In this document: positions 7,292 through 15,092 of the stretch, piece by piece
Numbering within the stretch: the first letter of the stretch is position 1
How the letters are laid out: every line of letters begins with the position of its first letter
Source of the DNA: an uncultured Rhodospirillales bacterium
GTDB taxonomy: Bacteria > Pseudomonadota > Alphaproteobacteria > Acetobacterales > Acetobacteraceae
Length of the DNA stretch: 15,389 nucleotides
Direction: 5' to 3'
Assembly: GCA_903904805.1 (NCBI GenBank)
Contig: CAIVDX010000584.1
Span: 1 to 15,389 of the forward strand
Translations under genes and position numbers: made by a program
Notes under the pieces: model-generated
The model's input: the letters and a program-made list of their open reading frames with translations, nothing else
What the model was told of the DNA's origin: nothing
The model's database searches: none

Positions 7292-10200
7292 CTATCCTAA
7301 CCGCGCCATCGCCCGCGGCGCAAAATCCTCGTGCAGCGCTCCCTCATGCGTCGCGGCGGCAAACCCTGCGACCGTCCGCCGCGTGCGCGCCGACAGCCGT
7401 GCCCGCACCCGCTCCAGCACCGGCCCGCTGATGCACAGCGGCGCCGCCCCCTCGGCCTCCCACAGCAGCGCGAAGCGCGTGCGATCGCCGCCGAACCGCC
7501 CATGGCCCCACGCGGGATGCAGTGGCCGCGCCCCCTCCCCCTCGCTGAAGGCATCACGGTCGCCGGAGTCGAGATAGCTCTCCGCCGGCAGCCCCTCGGC
7601 CAGGATCACCGCATGGCTGGGCAGCTCGACATGGTAATAGACGACCTCGTCCACCGCGATCTGCGCCACCGAGCCGCCATTCACCAGATACCGCACTGGG
7701 ATCAGCGCACCGTCGACAAACACCGCATGGTCCGGCGACAGGAAGAGATCGCGCGCCGGCTGATTGGCGGCGAAGGCATGCGCCCGCACCCGCACCGGCA
7801 GCACACTCTCCGGCCGCGGATGGCTGGCGCAATCCACCCGACGATGCCCAACCCAGCGGACCGGCTGATCGGCCCCGCGATGGGTCAGCACCAGATCGCC
7901 GGCGCGCAGATCCTCCACCGCCACCGCGCCGTGCGGCGTGGCGATGCGCGTACCCTCCGCGTAGCAGGCAACCAGCGTGATGTTGGTGTTGGCGCCGCTG
8001 GTGGTGGCGACGAACGCCCATCCCGGCGTCGGCGCCACGCCGAAATTCAGCGTCAGCCCGCCGCCACCGCCGACACTGCCCAGCGACAGCACGCTGCCGC
8101 CCGTCGAACCGGTGATCGTCTCATGCACGCCGAGCAACGCGATGGTGTCGCCCAGCCCGAAACTGGTGAGCGTGGAATAGACGTTGCCAGGTGTGCCGAC
8201 ATCCAGTTCCTCGCCGACGCCGGTGAATTTCACCGTCGGCACCGCAATCTGGCCATCGATCGTCGCGGTGCCGGCCGTACCCAGAATCAGCGCCCCACCC
8301 AACGTGCCGTTGCCGCCCAGCGAGCCGGTGATCAGCAGGTTGCCGTTGGTGGTGAAGGTGCCGTCACTGATCGCGGACCCGGTGAGGGTGCCGTTGCCGG
8401 ACGCCCGGGCGCCGGCCGACACGGTAAAGCTGCTGGAGGTCAGCGTGATGTTGGACCTGGCAAGGCTCACCGAACCGCCGGAGCTGATCTGCACCCCACC
8501 CAGGCTGGCACTCACCGCACCGAAACTCGCCAGATCGGTGGTGCCGACCTGCAGCACGCCGACCACCGACAGCGACCCGCCGGTCACCGACAGGCTGCCA
8601 TAGCCATAGCCCGGCGTGCCGGAAAGCGCACCAAGCTGCATCCCGCCCTGATCGGTCAGCAGGCCGCCACTGATGCTCAGCGTGGCGCTCTGCGCACCGA
8701 TGCCGCCGATATTGGCGATCGAAATCTGATCGCTGGTGCTCAGCGTGCCGCCGGCAATCGTGATCCCGCCATTGCCGATCGCCAGGCCCACCCCCTCGCC
8801 GGCCTGCGATGTCTGCTGCACCACCGCGCCCGAGCCGATGGTGAGCGTGCCGCCGCCGCTGCTGGCGTTGCCGAGGTCGATCGCCCCGGTCGCATTCAGC
8901 TGGCCGCCGGACATGGTCAGCGTGCCACTGCCGCCATTGCCGATCAGCAGGGCGGGGTTCTGATAGACCGTGCCATTGAACGTCGTCTGCGCGCCGACGA
9001 CATTGATTGTGCCACCCGAGGCAAGCGTCACCAGGCCAGTGGCGAGGCTGTTGCCCTGCGCGATCGCGATGCCGCCATTGTTGGCATTCAACAGCGCACC
9101 AGCCCCACCCACCAGGACGGTGCCGGTCGCGCCGACCGAACTGCTGTAGTTGTTGCCAACCTGCAACGCCTGCGCGACATTGTTCAGATTGTTGCCCGCC
9201 AGGTTCAGCGTCCCGCCAGCGCCGACGGTGATCATGCCGCTGCCGCTCGCCACCGTCGGCCCAACCAGGAGTCCGCCGGACACGGTCGCGCCGCTGAGCA
9301 CCGCTCCGGTGATGGTGCCGAGCCCCAGCGTGCCACCGGTGATGGTGCCGCCACTGTTGCTGGCGCTGCCCAGACTGGCGCCACTGATCGCGCCACCGGC
9401 AATGGTGCCGCCACTCAGTGTCTCGCCGGTGAGCGTCTGGTTGATGACCTGCTCGGTGCCCACGCTGAGCACACCGCCGAGGCTGACCGACCCGCCAGCA
9501 CTGATCGCCAGGCTGCCCGTCGCGCCGGCGCCGATCTGCGCGTTGCCGATCCCGGCGTTCAGCACGGCGCCGGGCCCCGAGACCGTCGCGACGCCGGTCG
9601 GGTTGAGTGTTCCGGAATAGGCCGTGCCAATGGTCAGGTCGGTCGTCGCGGTGCCGTTCGGGGTGATGAACAGCGTGCCGCCAGCGCCCACCGTCAGCGT
9701 GCCGCTGCCGGCGAACACCGTCTGACTTACGGTGGAATTGGCCAGCGTGCCGCCCACCACCGTGCCACCGGTCACCACACCGCCCGCCACGCTGGCGCCA
9801 GTGATCGTCTCGCCGCTCAGCGTGCCGCCAGTGATGGTCGCACCCGAGGGATTGATGCTCTGATCCTCGCCAATGATCAGCTGGCCGTTGGCGTTGGCGA
9901 CACCGCCGACCACACCGAGGCTGCCATGGCCACCCTGGCCAACCAGCAGCGCCGCGCCGGCATAGCTGGTGCCGTTGTTGACCGAACTCCACGGACCGAT
10001 GTTCAACGAGCCGCCGTTGCTGATCAGCAGGCTGCCCGACGCATTCGGTCCGCCATCGCCGAGCTGCAACTGCCCGTTGAGCGACAGCATCGCGCCGGTC
10101 CCGGTCACCGTCAGCGATCCGATGGCGCTGCCGTTCGAATTATAATTGTTGCCGATCCCCATCGCGACGCCGGAGACCGGGTCCTGCACAGACACCGTGC

Positions 10201-13200
10201 CATAGCTGCCGATCGTGCCGGTCGCGACGCCATTCTGCAGCACCCCGCCGCCCATATTGGCGTTGCCGAACAGAATGGTTCCCTGCACCGAGACCATCGC
10301 GCTCGACCCGACGCTGCCGGCGACATTCAACGTGCCGGTGTCGCCAAAGCCACCCGCGAGCAGATTCCCATTCACCGACAGGGTTGCACCCGCCCCCACG
10401 CTGAGCAGACCGCTGCCGCCATCCTGGGTACCCCCGGCGTTGGTCCCCCAGCCGAGCAGCAGCGCGTTGCCGCTGCCACCCCCCACCATCGCCGAGCCAC
10501 CGGCCTGCACCGACAACGTGCCGCTGCCGCCCAGGTCCTGCCCGATCCAGGTCTGGCCAGTCGCTGTCAGCGTCGTCTGCGTGCCGGTGACCAGCACGCT
10601 GCCCTGCTCGAAATTGCCAACCTGCAACGCACTCTGGGTCGACACGTTGGCGCCGACATTGACCGTCGCACCGTTGCTGATCGTGACCGTGCCGGAGCCG
10701 GTCCCGCCGTAGCTGCCCGTACCGACACCCATCGACAGATAGCCATTGCCACTGGTGCCGCCCTGCAGCAGCGCACCGGAGCCCGAGACAACAAGATCGC
10801 CGGTCCCCAGATTGCCGACCAAAACGGCAAAATTGTTGGCGGTCGAGGGCGCGCTGGTCAGCAGCAGCGTGCCACCGAGCAGCAGCGTGCCGGTGGTCAG
10901 CGTGCCGTTGCCCAGAACGAGCGCATTGTTGGTCAGCGTGCTCTGCGCACCGGTGCTGACGAAACCGCCGGCCAGAATGTCCAGCGTGCCATTGCCGCCA
11001 TAGATCGTGCTGCCGGTCAGCGTGCCGTTGGTCAGCGTGCCGTTGGTGAAGGTGCCGGAATTACCGACGAAAATGCCGTTCGCCACGGCGACGCTGCCCA
11101 GCGTGCCGACATAGACCACGCCGCTGTCGCCATGCCCGCCGATCACCAGCGAACTGCTCGCCACCACCGTGCCCGCACCGGAGGAATAGGTGGTGCCGTT
11201 ATTCACCACGCCGCCGACCACCAGCGTGCCGGTGCCGCCAATCGCCACCAGGGTGGCTGAGGTGTTGGCATCGCCCACATTCAGGCTCTTGGCCTGCGAG
11301 GCGCTGCCGGCCTGCAACAGCCCGCCATTCTCCACCGTCACGGTGCCATTGCCGCCGCGGCCAATGCTGCCTAACCCGGCATCGATCACCACGGCACCGG
11401 TGCCAGTGATGGTCAGGATGCCAGTGCCGCGCTGGGCAATGTTCAAGCCGTTACTGCCGGAAATCGCCCCGACCAGGATCGTGCCATAGCTGCCAACGGT
11501 GACGGTGCCATTGCCGACCGTGTTGCCCGTGCCGCCGATAGCGATGTTCTCGCTGGTGCCACCATTCAGCACCGCCGGCGCGCTCGCACTGCCCGCCACC
11601 GTCAGCGCGCCGTTGCCCGCCTGGCCGATGACGACCGCCGCGGTCGATCCAACGGTCTGCGTCGCCAGCACCACATCGCCGGCGATGGTGCCCACGCCGT
11701 TCGAGCCGCTCGCGGCACCCAACACCAGTTGCGGCGTGGTGAACGTGGCGGTGGTACCGCTGCCGGTGATCACGCCAGTGAAGGCCGCCGTCGCGCCGGA
11801 ATCGATCAACAGGGTACCGGTGTTGGCACTGCCCACCACCACGCCCGCGCCCGCGGTGAGCGAACCGCCCGAAACGACCTCGAGGCTCGCCGGGCTCGAT
11901 GACGTCGCGCCATCGACACTCAGCGACCCCGCGACCCCGACGGTGCCGGCCAAAACATAACTGCCGCTGTCGCCGATCGAGGCCGCCGCGCCATTGCCGG
12001 TGATCGTGCCGCTATGCGCGCCGGCCAGCGTGACGGCGTTGCCGGTGGTGGCCGCCGCCGTCGCGGTCGCCACCGTGTTGGTGTCGAACCAGTTGCCCGC
12101 CGTGCCCCATGCGCCGCCGCTGGCACCCTGCCAGGTCATCGGATCCGACCCGGCGGACGACACGAAGGTGATGGTGGTGGTGCCGCTCGCGGTGGCGGTG
12201 TTGAACGAGGCCGCGCTGTAGCTGCCAGCGAATGTCAGACTTTGGCTGCCCAGCGTCAGCACGCCGCCGGAGAAGCCCAGCGTACCGGTGTCGCCCTGCA
12301 GAATGATCGCGTCGCCGCCACCGAAATTGCTGATCGTTCCGGTCAACGAGGCACCGCTGGCGATGCTCAGGCTGCCCTTGGGATTGAACGACACCGCAGC
12401 GGAGTTGCCTGCCGCGCTCAGCAACAGATCGGAATTCTGCTGAATCACCAGGCTGCCGCTGCCGGTCGCGGCAGCCGCCAGGCTCAGCGTCCCGCCGCCG
12501 ATCCCGTATGTGCCGGCCATCAGCACGCCGCTGACCGCCACCGCGTCATTGATCAGGCCCGGCCCAACCAGGTCGCCGCCGGCGGCGATGCTGACCGCAT
12601 TGCCGACATTGCCGTCCGTGCTGATCGTTCCGCCACCGAGCGCAAGCAGCCCGCCGGAACCAACGATAACGGAGCCGCCGGCCGCCAGCGCGATCGCCGC
12701 GCCGGCATCCAGCAGCGTGCCATAGTCCAAAATCCTGCCCGCCGTGGCGCTCAGGCTGCCGGTCGCAGCGAGGGCGAAGGTGCCCAATGTGCCGACCACC
12801 AGCGTGCCGCCCGAGGTGATCGAGATCGCGCCGCTGTCGGTCAGACCGCCGACATAGTTGGTGCCGCTCACCGACCCGCCAACCACCAGCACACCACTGC
12901 CGAGCGCCACCGATCCGCCGCTCGCAACCGCCAGAGTGCCGCCCGCACCGCTGGTCGTGTCCACCACCACCAGCTCATTGCCGCCGATGTTGATTGATCC
13001 GGTATCGCTATAATTGGCGTTGATGAGCAGCGTGCCGCCATTGGTGGCATTCACCGTGCCGCCGCCGATCATCACATCGCTGCTGGCCAGCCCCGCATTG
13101 CCGCTGGTCGAGAAGTCACCAAGAACCGCCAGGCTGCCGATGGTGTCGATCACCGCGCCGCTGCCGAGCGTCAATGTCACATGGCCATAGCCGCCATCGG

Positions 13201-14716
13201 CAACCGACATGATCGCCCCCGAGGCGACATTGGTCGAGCCGAGAAAAATGGTGGCGTTGTTGAAACTCTGGCTGGCATAGCCCTGCGCGCCGAACGCGAG
13301 CACAGCCCCGGCGACAGACTGGGTCACCTGCCCGCTGCCCGAGACCGACGCACTCTGATTCACCGTCAACCCGCCGCTGACCACGATCGTGGTCCCGGCC
13401 GCCACGCCGCTGAAATCGAGCGGCCCGTCCCACACCACGTTCTGCAGCTGCGGGAGCTGGTCGGTGCCCGCCTGCACGAACAGCGGCATCGTGGTGGCGA
13501 TCACCGTGCCCGCCGCGCTCACGCCCTCAAGCTGCCCCTCGATCAGCACCGTGCCGGTGCTCGGGCTGAAGGTCACCTGCTGGTTCGAGATGTCGTCGGT
13601 GCCGCTGAAGATCACCGTGCCGAGATTGCTGATCGAGCCCGAATTCGAGATCTGATAGGTGCCGGTGAACTCGATCGTGCCGGTCGCCGCCGTCTCGATC
13701 GTGCCGCTGGTCGTCAATGTCTGGGTGTTGTTGTTGCTGGCGCCCAGCCCGATGACGATCTCACCGCCAGCCGCCGCATCGATCACACCGCTGTTGATGA
13801 AGCCGTTGCTGCTGAACCCGCCGCTGTTGAACTGCGCGTCGGTGCCACCAACGATCAACGTGCCGCCGCCGCTCGCCAGCAGCGTGCCCTGGTTGTTCAG
13901 GTCCGCGCTGATCGCCATGGTGCCGGCCAGCGTCTGTGCGATCATCCCCTGGTTGGTCAGCAGGTCCGACGAGCCATTGCCGCTGAAGCTGTTGGCCGAG
14001 ATGATATCGCCCACCGCGCCGGACTGGCCGGTGATGGTCACCCCCGCGCCCAGGATCAGGTCGGCCGTGCCAGTGCCGAAATCCCCCACCGCCAGCGTCG
14101 CCGCCGCCCCGGAACTCGGCGCCCCGAGCGCCACCGAGGCATTGTTCAGCGTCTGATAGCCCTCGAACAGCAGCTCCGCACCGGCGCCGGTGATCGCCGC
14201 ACCCCCGGGAGAGGCGCCGCCGAAGGTCTGCAGAGTGAGGGCCGACGTGCCCGCCTGGCTGACCAGCGTGCCGCCCAGCACCTCAAGCGTGCCGCCGGCA
14301 GTGTTCAGGTTCAGCAGCCCGCGCACCGTCACATTCTGCAGCGCGCCGTCCTGCGCCAGCAGCTGGCCACCGCTCTGCGCGATGGTGCCGCCGCTGAGCA
14401 CGCCAGGCGCGCCGCTGCTGGAATTCAGATCGAGCGTGCCGGCGCTTAGCGTGAAGGTGCCACCCCCCAGCTGCAGGCTGCCCAAAACATTGAGGATCAC
14501 CGACGGGCCGGACAGCGTGCCCCCGAGCGCCTGCACCTGCTCGCCGGCCGCGATGGAGACCGTGTATCCGGTAAAGCCGCCGAACTGCACCGTGTCGATG
14601 CTGGTCGGCAATGAGGTCGCGGGAACCGGCGACACCAGATTGGTGACATCCTGCCAGTTGGACAAAACCGTCCAATCGCCCGAGCTGCCGATCCACTTCA
14701 GGGTTCTTGCGGCCAA
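7292..14716 (-). CDS. Giant beta-strand-repeat surface/secreted protein with C-terminal Hint_2 domain
   Basis: At 2474 residues this gene fills half the window. The passenger (about 1-2250) is Gly/Ser/Thr/Ala/Val-rich and built of short strands ending in motifs such as 'GTLTVGAGGTL' and 'GSLAISAGGSVSLG', the style of autotransporter-associated (PATR) repeats that form right-handed beta helices. It contains no Cys and only a handful of Lys. Two W-G-G-W-NW head modules (W8, W15, NW20-21; W862, W870, NW875-876) each begin a repeat unit that closes with a 'FG.GD.I.L.G' cap (about 793-855 and 2180-2250). The C-terminus is a Hint_2 domain from Cys2251. No beta-barrel or RTX nonapeptide is seen. TTG at 14716 is chosen because GGGAGG stands five bases upstream and the family-like 'TLKWIGSSGDW' begins there; the frame is open to another TTG at 14803. 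With that start there is no signal peptide. The protein is likely an adhesin or matrix protein, but this is inferred. It heads a possible operon with the secreted protein and the kinase. Confidence 0.9.
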   Translation of the reverse strand: MAARTLKWIGSSGDWTVLSNWQDVTNLVSPVPATSLPTSIDTVQFGGFTGYTVSIAAGEQVQALGGTLSGPSVILNVLGSLQLGGGTFTLSAGTLDLNSSSGAPGVLSGGTIAQSGGQLLAQDGALQNVTVRGLLNLNTAGGTLEVLGGTLVSQAGTSALTLQTFGGASPGGAAITGAGAELLFEGYQTLNNASVALGAPSSGAAATLAVGDFGTGTADLILGAGVTITGQSGAVGDIISANSFSGNGSSDLLTNQGMIAQTLAGTMAISADLNNQGTLLASGGGTLIVGGTDAQFNSGGFSSNGFINSGVIDAAAGGEIVIGLGASNNNTQTLTTSGTIETAATGTIEFTGTYQISNSGSISNLGTVIFSGTDDISNQQVTFSPSTGTVLIEGQLEGVSAAGTVIATTMPLFVQAGTDQLPQLQNVVWDGPLDFSGVAAGTTIVVSGGLTVNQSASVSGSGQVTQSVAGAVLAFGAQGYASQSFNNATIFLGSTNVASGAIMSVADGGYGHVTLTLGSGAVIDTIGSLAVLGDFSTSGNAGLASSDVMIGGGTVNATNGGTLLINANYSDTGSINIGGNELVVVDTTSGAGGTLAVASGGSVALGSGVLVVGGSVSGTNYVGGLTDSGAISITSGGTLVVGTLGTFALAATGSLSATAGRILDYGTLLDAGAAIALAAGGSVIVGSGGLLALGGGTISTDGNVGNAVSIAAGGDLVGPGLINDAVAVSGVLMAGTYGIGGGTLSLAAAATGSGSLVIQQNSDLLLSAAGNSAAVSFNPKGSLSIASGASLTGTISNFGGGDAIILQGDTGTLGFSGGVLTLGSQSLTFAGSYSAASFNTATASGTTTITFVSSAGSDPMTWQGASGGAWGTAGNWFDTNTVATATAAATTGNAVTLAGAHSGTITGNGAAASIGDSGSYVLAGTVGVAGSLSVDGATSSSPASLEVVSGGSLTAGAGVVVGSANTGTLLIDSGATAAFTGVITGSGTTATFTTPQLVLGAASGSNGVGTIAGDVVLATQTVGSTAAVVIGQAGNGALTVAGSASAPAVLNGGTSENIAIGGTGNTVGNGTVTVGSYGTILVGAISGSNGLNIAQRGTGILTITGTGAVVIDAGLGSIGRGGNGTVTVENGGLLQAGSASQAKSLNVGDANTSATLVAIGGTGTLVVGGVVNNGTTYSSGAGTVVASSSLVIGGHGDSGVVYVGTLGSVAVANGIFVGNSGTFTNGTLTNGTLTGSTIYGGNGTLDILAGGFVSTGAQSTLTNNALVLGNGTLTTGTLLLGGTLLLTSAPSTANNFAVLVGNLGTGDLVVSGSGALLQGGTSGNGYLSMGVGTGSYGGTGSGTVTISNGATVNVGANVSTQSALQVGNFEQGSVLVTGTQTTLTATGQTWIGQDLGGSGTLSVQAGGSAMVGGGSGNALLLGWGTNAGGTQDGGSGLLSVGAGATLSVNGNLLAGGFGDTGTLNVAGSVGSSAMVSVQGTILFGNANMGGGVLQNGVATGTIGSYGTVSVQDPVSGVAMGIGNNYNSNGSAIGSLTVTGTGAMLSLNGQLQLGDGGPNASGSLLISNGGSLNIGPWSSVNNGTSYAGAALLVGQGGHGSLGVVGGVANANGQLIIGEDQSINPSGATITGGTLSGETITGASVAGGVVTGGTVVGGTLANSTVSQTVFAGSGTLTVGAGGTLFITPNGTATTDLTIGTAYSGTLNPTGVATVSGPGAVLNAGIGNAQIGAGATGSLAISAGGSVSLGGVLSVGTEQVINQTLTGETLSGGTIAGGAISGASLGSASNSGGTITGGTLGLGTITGAVLSGATVSGGLLVGPTVASGSGMITVGAGGTLNLAGNNLNNVAQALQVGNNYSSSVGATGTVLVGGAGALLNANNGGIAIAQGNSLATGLVTLASGGTINVVGAQTTFNGTVYQNPALLIGNGGSGTLTMSGGQLNATGAIDLGNASSGGGTLTIGSGAVVQQTSQAGEGVGLAIGNGGITIAGGTLSTSDQISIANIGGIGAQSATLSISGGLLTDQGGMQLGALSGTPGYGYGSLSVTGGSLSVVGVLQVGTTDLASFGAVSASLGGVQISSGGSVSLARSNITLTSSSFTVSAGARASGNGTLTGSAISDGTFTTNGNLLITGSLGGNGTLGGALILGTAGTATIDGQIAVPTVKFTGVGEELDVGTPGNVYSTLTSFGLGDTIALLGVHETITGSTGGSVLSLGSVGGGGGLTLNFGVAPTPGWAFVATTSGANTNITLVACYAEGTRIATPHGAVAVEDLRAGDLVLTHRGADQPVRWVGHRRVDCASHPRPESVLPVRVRAHAFAANQPARDLFLSPDHAVFVDGALIPVRYLVNGGSVAQIAVDEVVYYHVELPSHAVILAEGLPAESYLDSGDRDAFSEGEGARPLHPAWGHGRFGGDRTRFALLWEAEGAAPLCISGPVLERVRARLSARTRRTVAGFAAATHEGALHEDFAPRAMARLG
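7565..7966 (-). other. Hint_2 (hedgehog/intein-type) self-processing domain in the giant protein
   Basis: Residues 2251 to about 2384 match the Hint_2 family. The domain opens with 'CYAEGTRIATPHG', where Cys2251 is the position of the nucleophile for the N-S acyl shift. It continues with 'VEDLRAGDLVLT' and 'PVRWVGHRRV', then a block-B-like 'LSPDHAVFV' with His2330, and closes with 'ILAEGLPAESYLDSG'. Roughly 90 further residues, Arg/Ala-rich, follow to the end. Both expected catalytic positions are present, so cleavage or esterification at the passenger boundary is possible; the activity itself is not shown by sequence. Confidence 0.85.
9245..9439 (-). repeat. Pentapeptide-like block C (13 pentads) in the giant protein
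   Basis: Residues 1760-1824 read as 13 uninterrupted five-residue units (QTLTG, ETLSG, GTIAG, GAISG, ASLGS, ASNSG, GTITG, GTLGL, GTITG, AVLSG, ATVSG, GLLVG, PTVAS). The third residue is Leu, Ile or Val in 12 of 13 and the fifth is Gly in 10. This is the register of pentapeptide repeats, though without the usual Asp/Asn second residue. It lies between 'VGTEQVIN' and 'GMITVGAGGTLNL'. Confidence 0.75.
9710..9841 (-). repeat. Pentapeptide-like block B (9 pentads) in the giant protein
   Basis: Residues 1626-1669 read as eight full five-residue units and a partial ninth (ATITG, GTLSG, ETITG, ASVAG, GVVTG, GTVVG, GTLAN, STVSQ, TVFA). Position three is aliphatic in all the full units. It follows 'IGEDQSINPSG' and leads into 'GSGTLTVGAGGTL', the same flanks as block C, so the two belong to a larger repeat of about 134 residues. 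Confidence 0.75.
10997..11056 (-). repeat. Pentapeptide-like block A (4 pentads) in the giant protein
   Basis: Residues 1221-1240 are GTFTN, GTLTN, GTLTG, STIYG. The block follows 'IFVGNS' and leads into 'GNGTLDILAGGF', paralleling the flanks of blocks B and C. It is the shortest of the three. Confidence 0.7.
11016..11045 (-). repeat. Perfect 15-bp tandem repeat, two copies
   Basis: The 15-base unit at 11016-11030 is repeated exactly at 11031-11045 and followed by a diverged third copy to 11060. Each unit encodes one pentad (NGTLT in this phase). Because the unit is a multiple of three, slippage would add or remove whole pentads without breaking frame. Confidence 0.85.
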
Positions 14717-14926
14717 GCTTGCCTCCCGAAACACGCTTTGCTTTTCGCAATCCTCGGCAAGCCACACTGAAAACGCAAGTATTGAACCGCCCAAAGGGCT
14801 CAATTTTCGCCTATTTTTTTCAACCAGGCGCCGACATCACGCTCACATGATCTTATCGCGGGATGTCAGAGCGGGGCGGGGCAGACGGACGCTGCGGGTC
14901 CGCGTCTGGCCGCGCGCAACACGCGA
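14717..14926 (-). promoter_or_regulatory. Leader and presumed promoter region of the giant-protein gene
   Basis: This 210-base gap between tRNA-Tyr and the TTG start holds an A/T-rich patch (about 14776-14830, including a run of seven T on the plus strand) that stands out in GC-rich surroundings and probably contains the promoter. I could not settle on a convincing -35/-10 pair. The ribosome site GGGAGG lies at 14722-14727. An imperfect stem (TTGA/TCAA and GCCC/GGGC with a three-base bulge) spans 14782-14803. Nearer the tRNA is a GC hairpin (14882-14908) with no T run. Confidence 0.4.
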
Positions 14927-15012
14927 TGGTGGAGGGGGTTGGATTCGAACCAACGTAGGCGTGCGCCAACGGATTTACAGTCCGTCCCCTTTAGCCACTC
15001 GGGCACCCCTCC
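14927..15012 (-). tRNA. tRNA-Tyr (anticodon GTA)
   Basis: The minus strand gives an 86-base class II tRNA with encoded CCA. Acceptor GGAGGGG (15012-15006) pairs with CCCCTCC (14937-14931), with discriminator A at 14930 and CCA at 14929-14927. The anticodon arm ACGGA-CTGTAAA-TCCGT places GTA at 34-36. A long variable arm (TGGCGCACGCCTAC region) and a T loop TTCGAAT follow, as expected for bacterial tRNA-Tyr. Confidence 0.97.
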
Positions 15013-15039
15013 GCATCCGCGCGCCTGGCGCTTCCGCAC

Positions 15040-15056
15040 CTGCGCCCTCGGCGCAG
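15040..15056 (-). other. GC hairpin in the tRNA-Tyr leader
   Basis: A perfect 7-bp inverted repeat (15040-15046 and 15050-15056, loop of three) sits right at the predicted 5' end of the tRNA-Tyr precursor. It may protect the precursor or affect processing; there is no T run, so a terminator is unlikely. Confidence 0.5.
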
Positions 15057-15063
15057 GAGGCGC

Positions 15064-15092
15064 GAAATAGGCCGCGCACGGATTGGTGTCAA
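15064..15092 (-). promoter_or_regulatory. Sigma70 promoter of tRNA-Tyr
   Basis: On the minus strand a consensus -35 TTGACA (15092-15087) is followed after 17 bases by TATTTC (15069-15064), three of six for the -10. Transcription would start near 15057, about 45 bases ahead of the mature tRNA. This is the best promoter match in the window. Confidence 0.6.

Noticed and set aside
8364..9992. Second minus-strand frame of 542 codons inside the giant gene
   Set aside because: It is the frame-shifted reading of repetitive Gly/Thr codons, rich in Arg, Trp, His and Gln, with no frameshift evidence in the main frame.
7331..11260. Plus-strand open frame of 1309 codons antisense to the giant protein
   Set aside because: Its translation is Arg/Gln/His/Ala-rich without domains. 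It is the mirror of the GC-rich third-position bias of the real minus-strand gene.
8300..14300. Dense short recurring sequences that could suggest a CRISPR array
   Set aside because: The units are imperfect, vary in spacing, keep the coding frame and translate to beta-strand motifs. There are no constant repeats with unique spacers.
14882..14908. GC hairpin downstream of tRNA-Tyr as an intrinsic terminator
   Set aside because: The stem is bulged and no T run follows in the direction of transcription.
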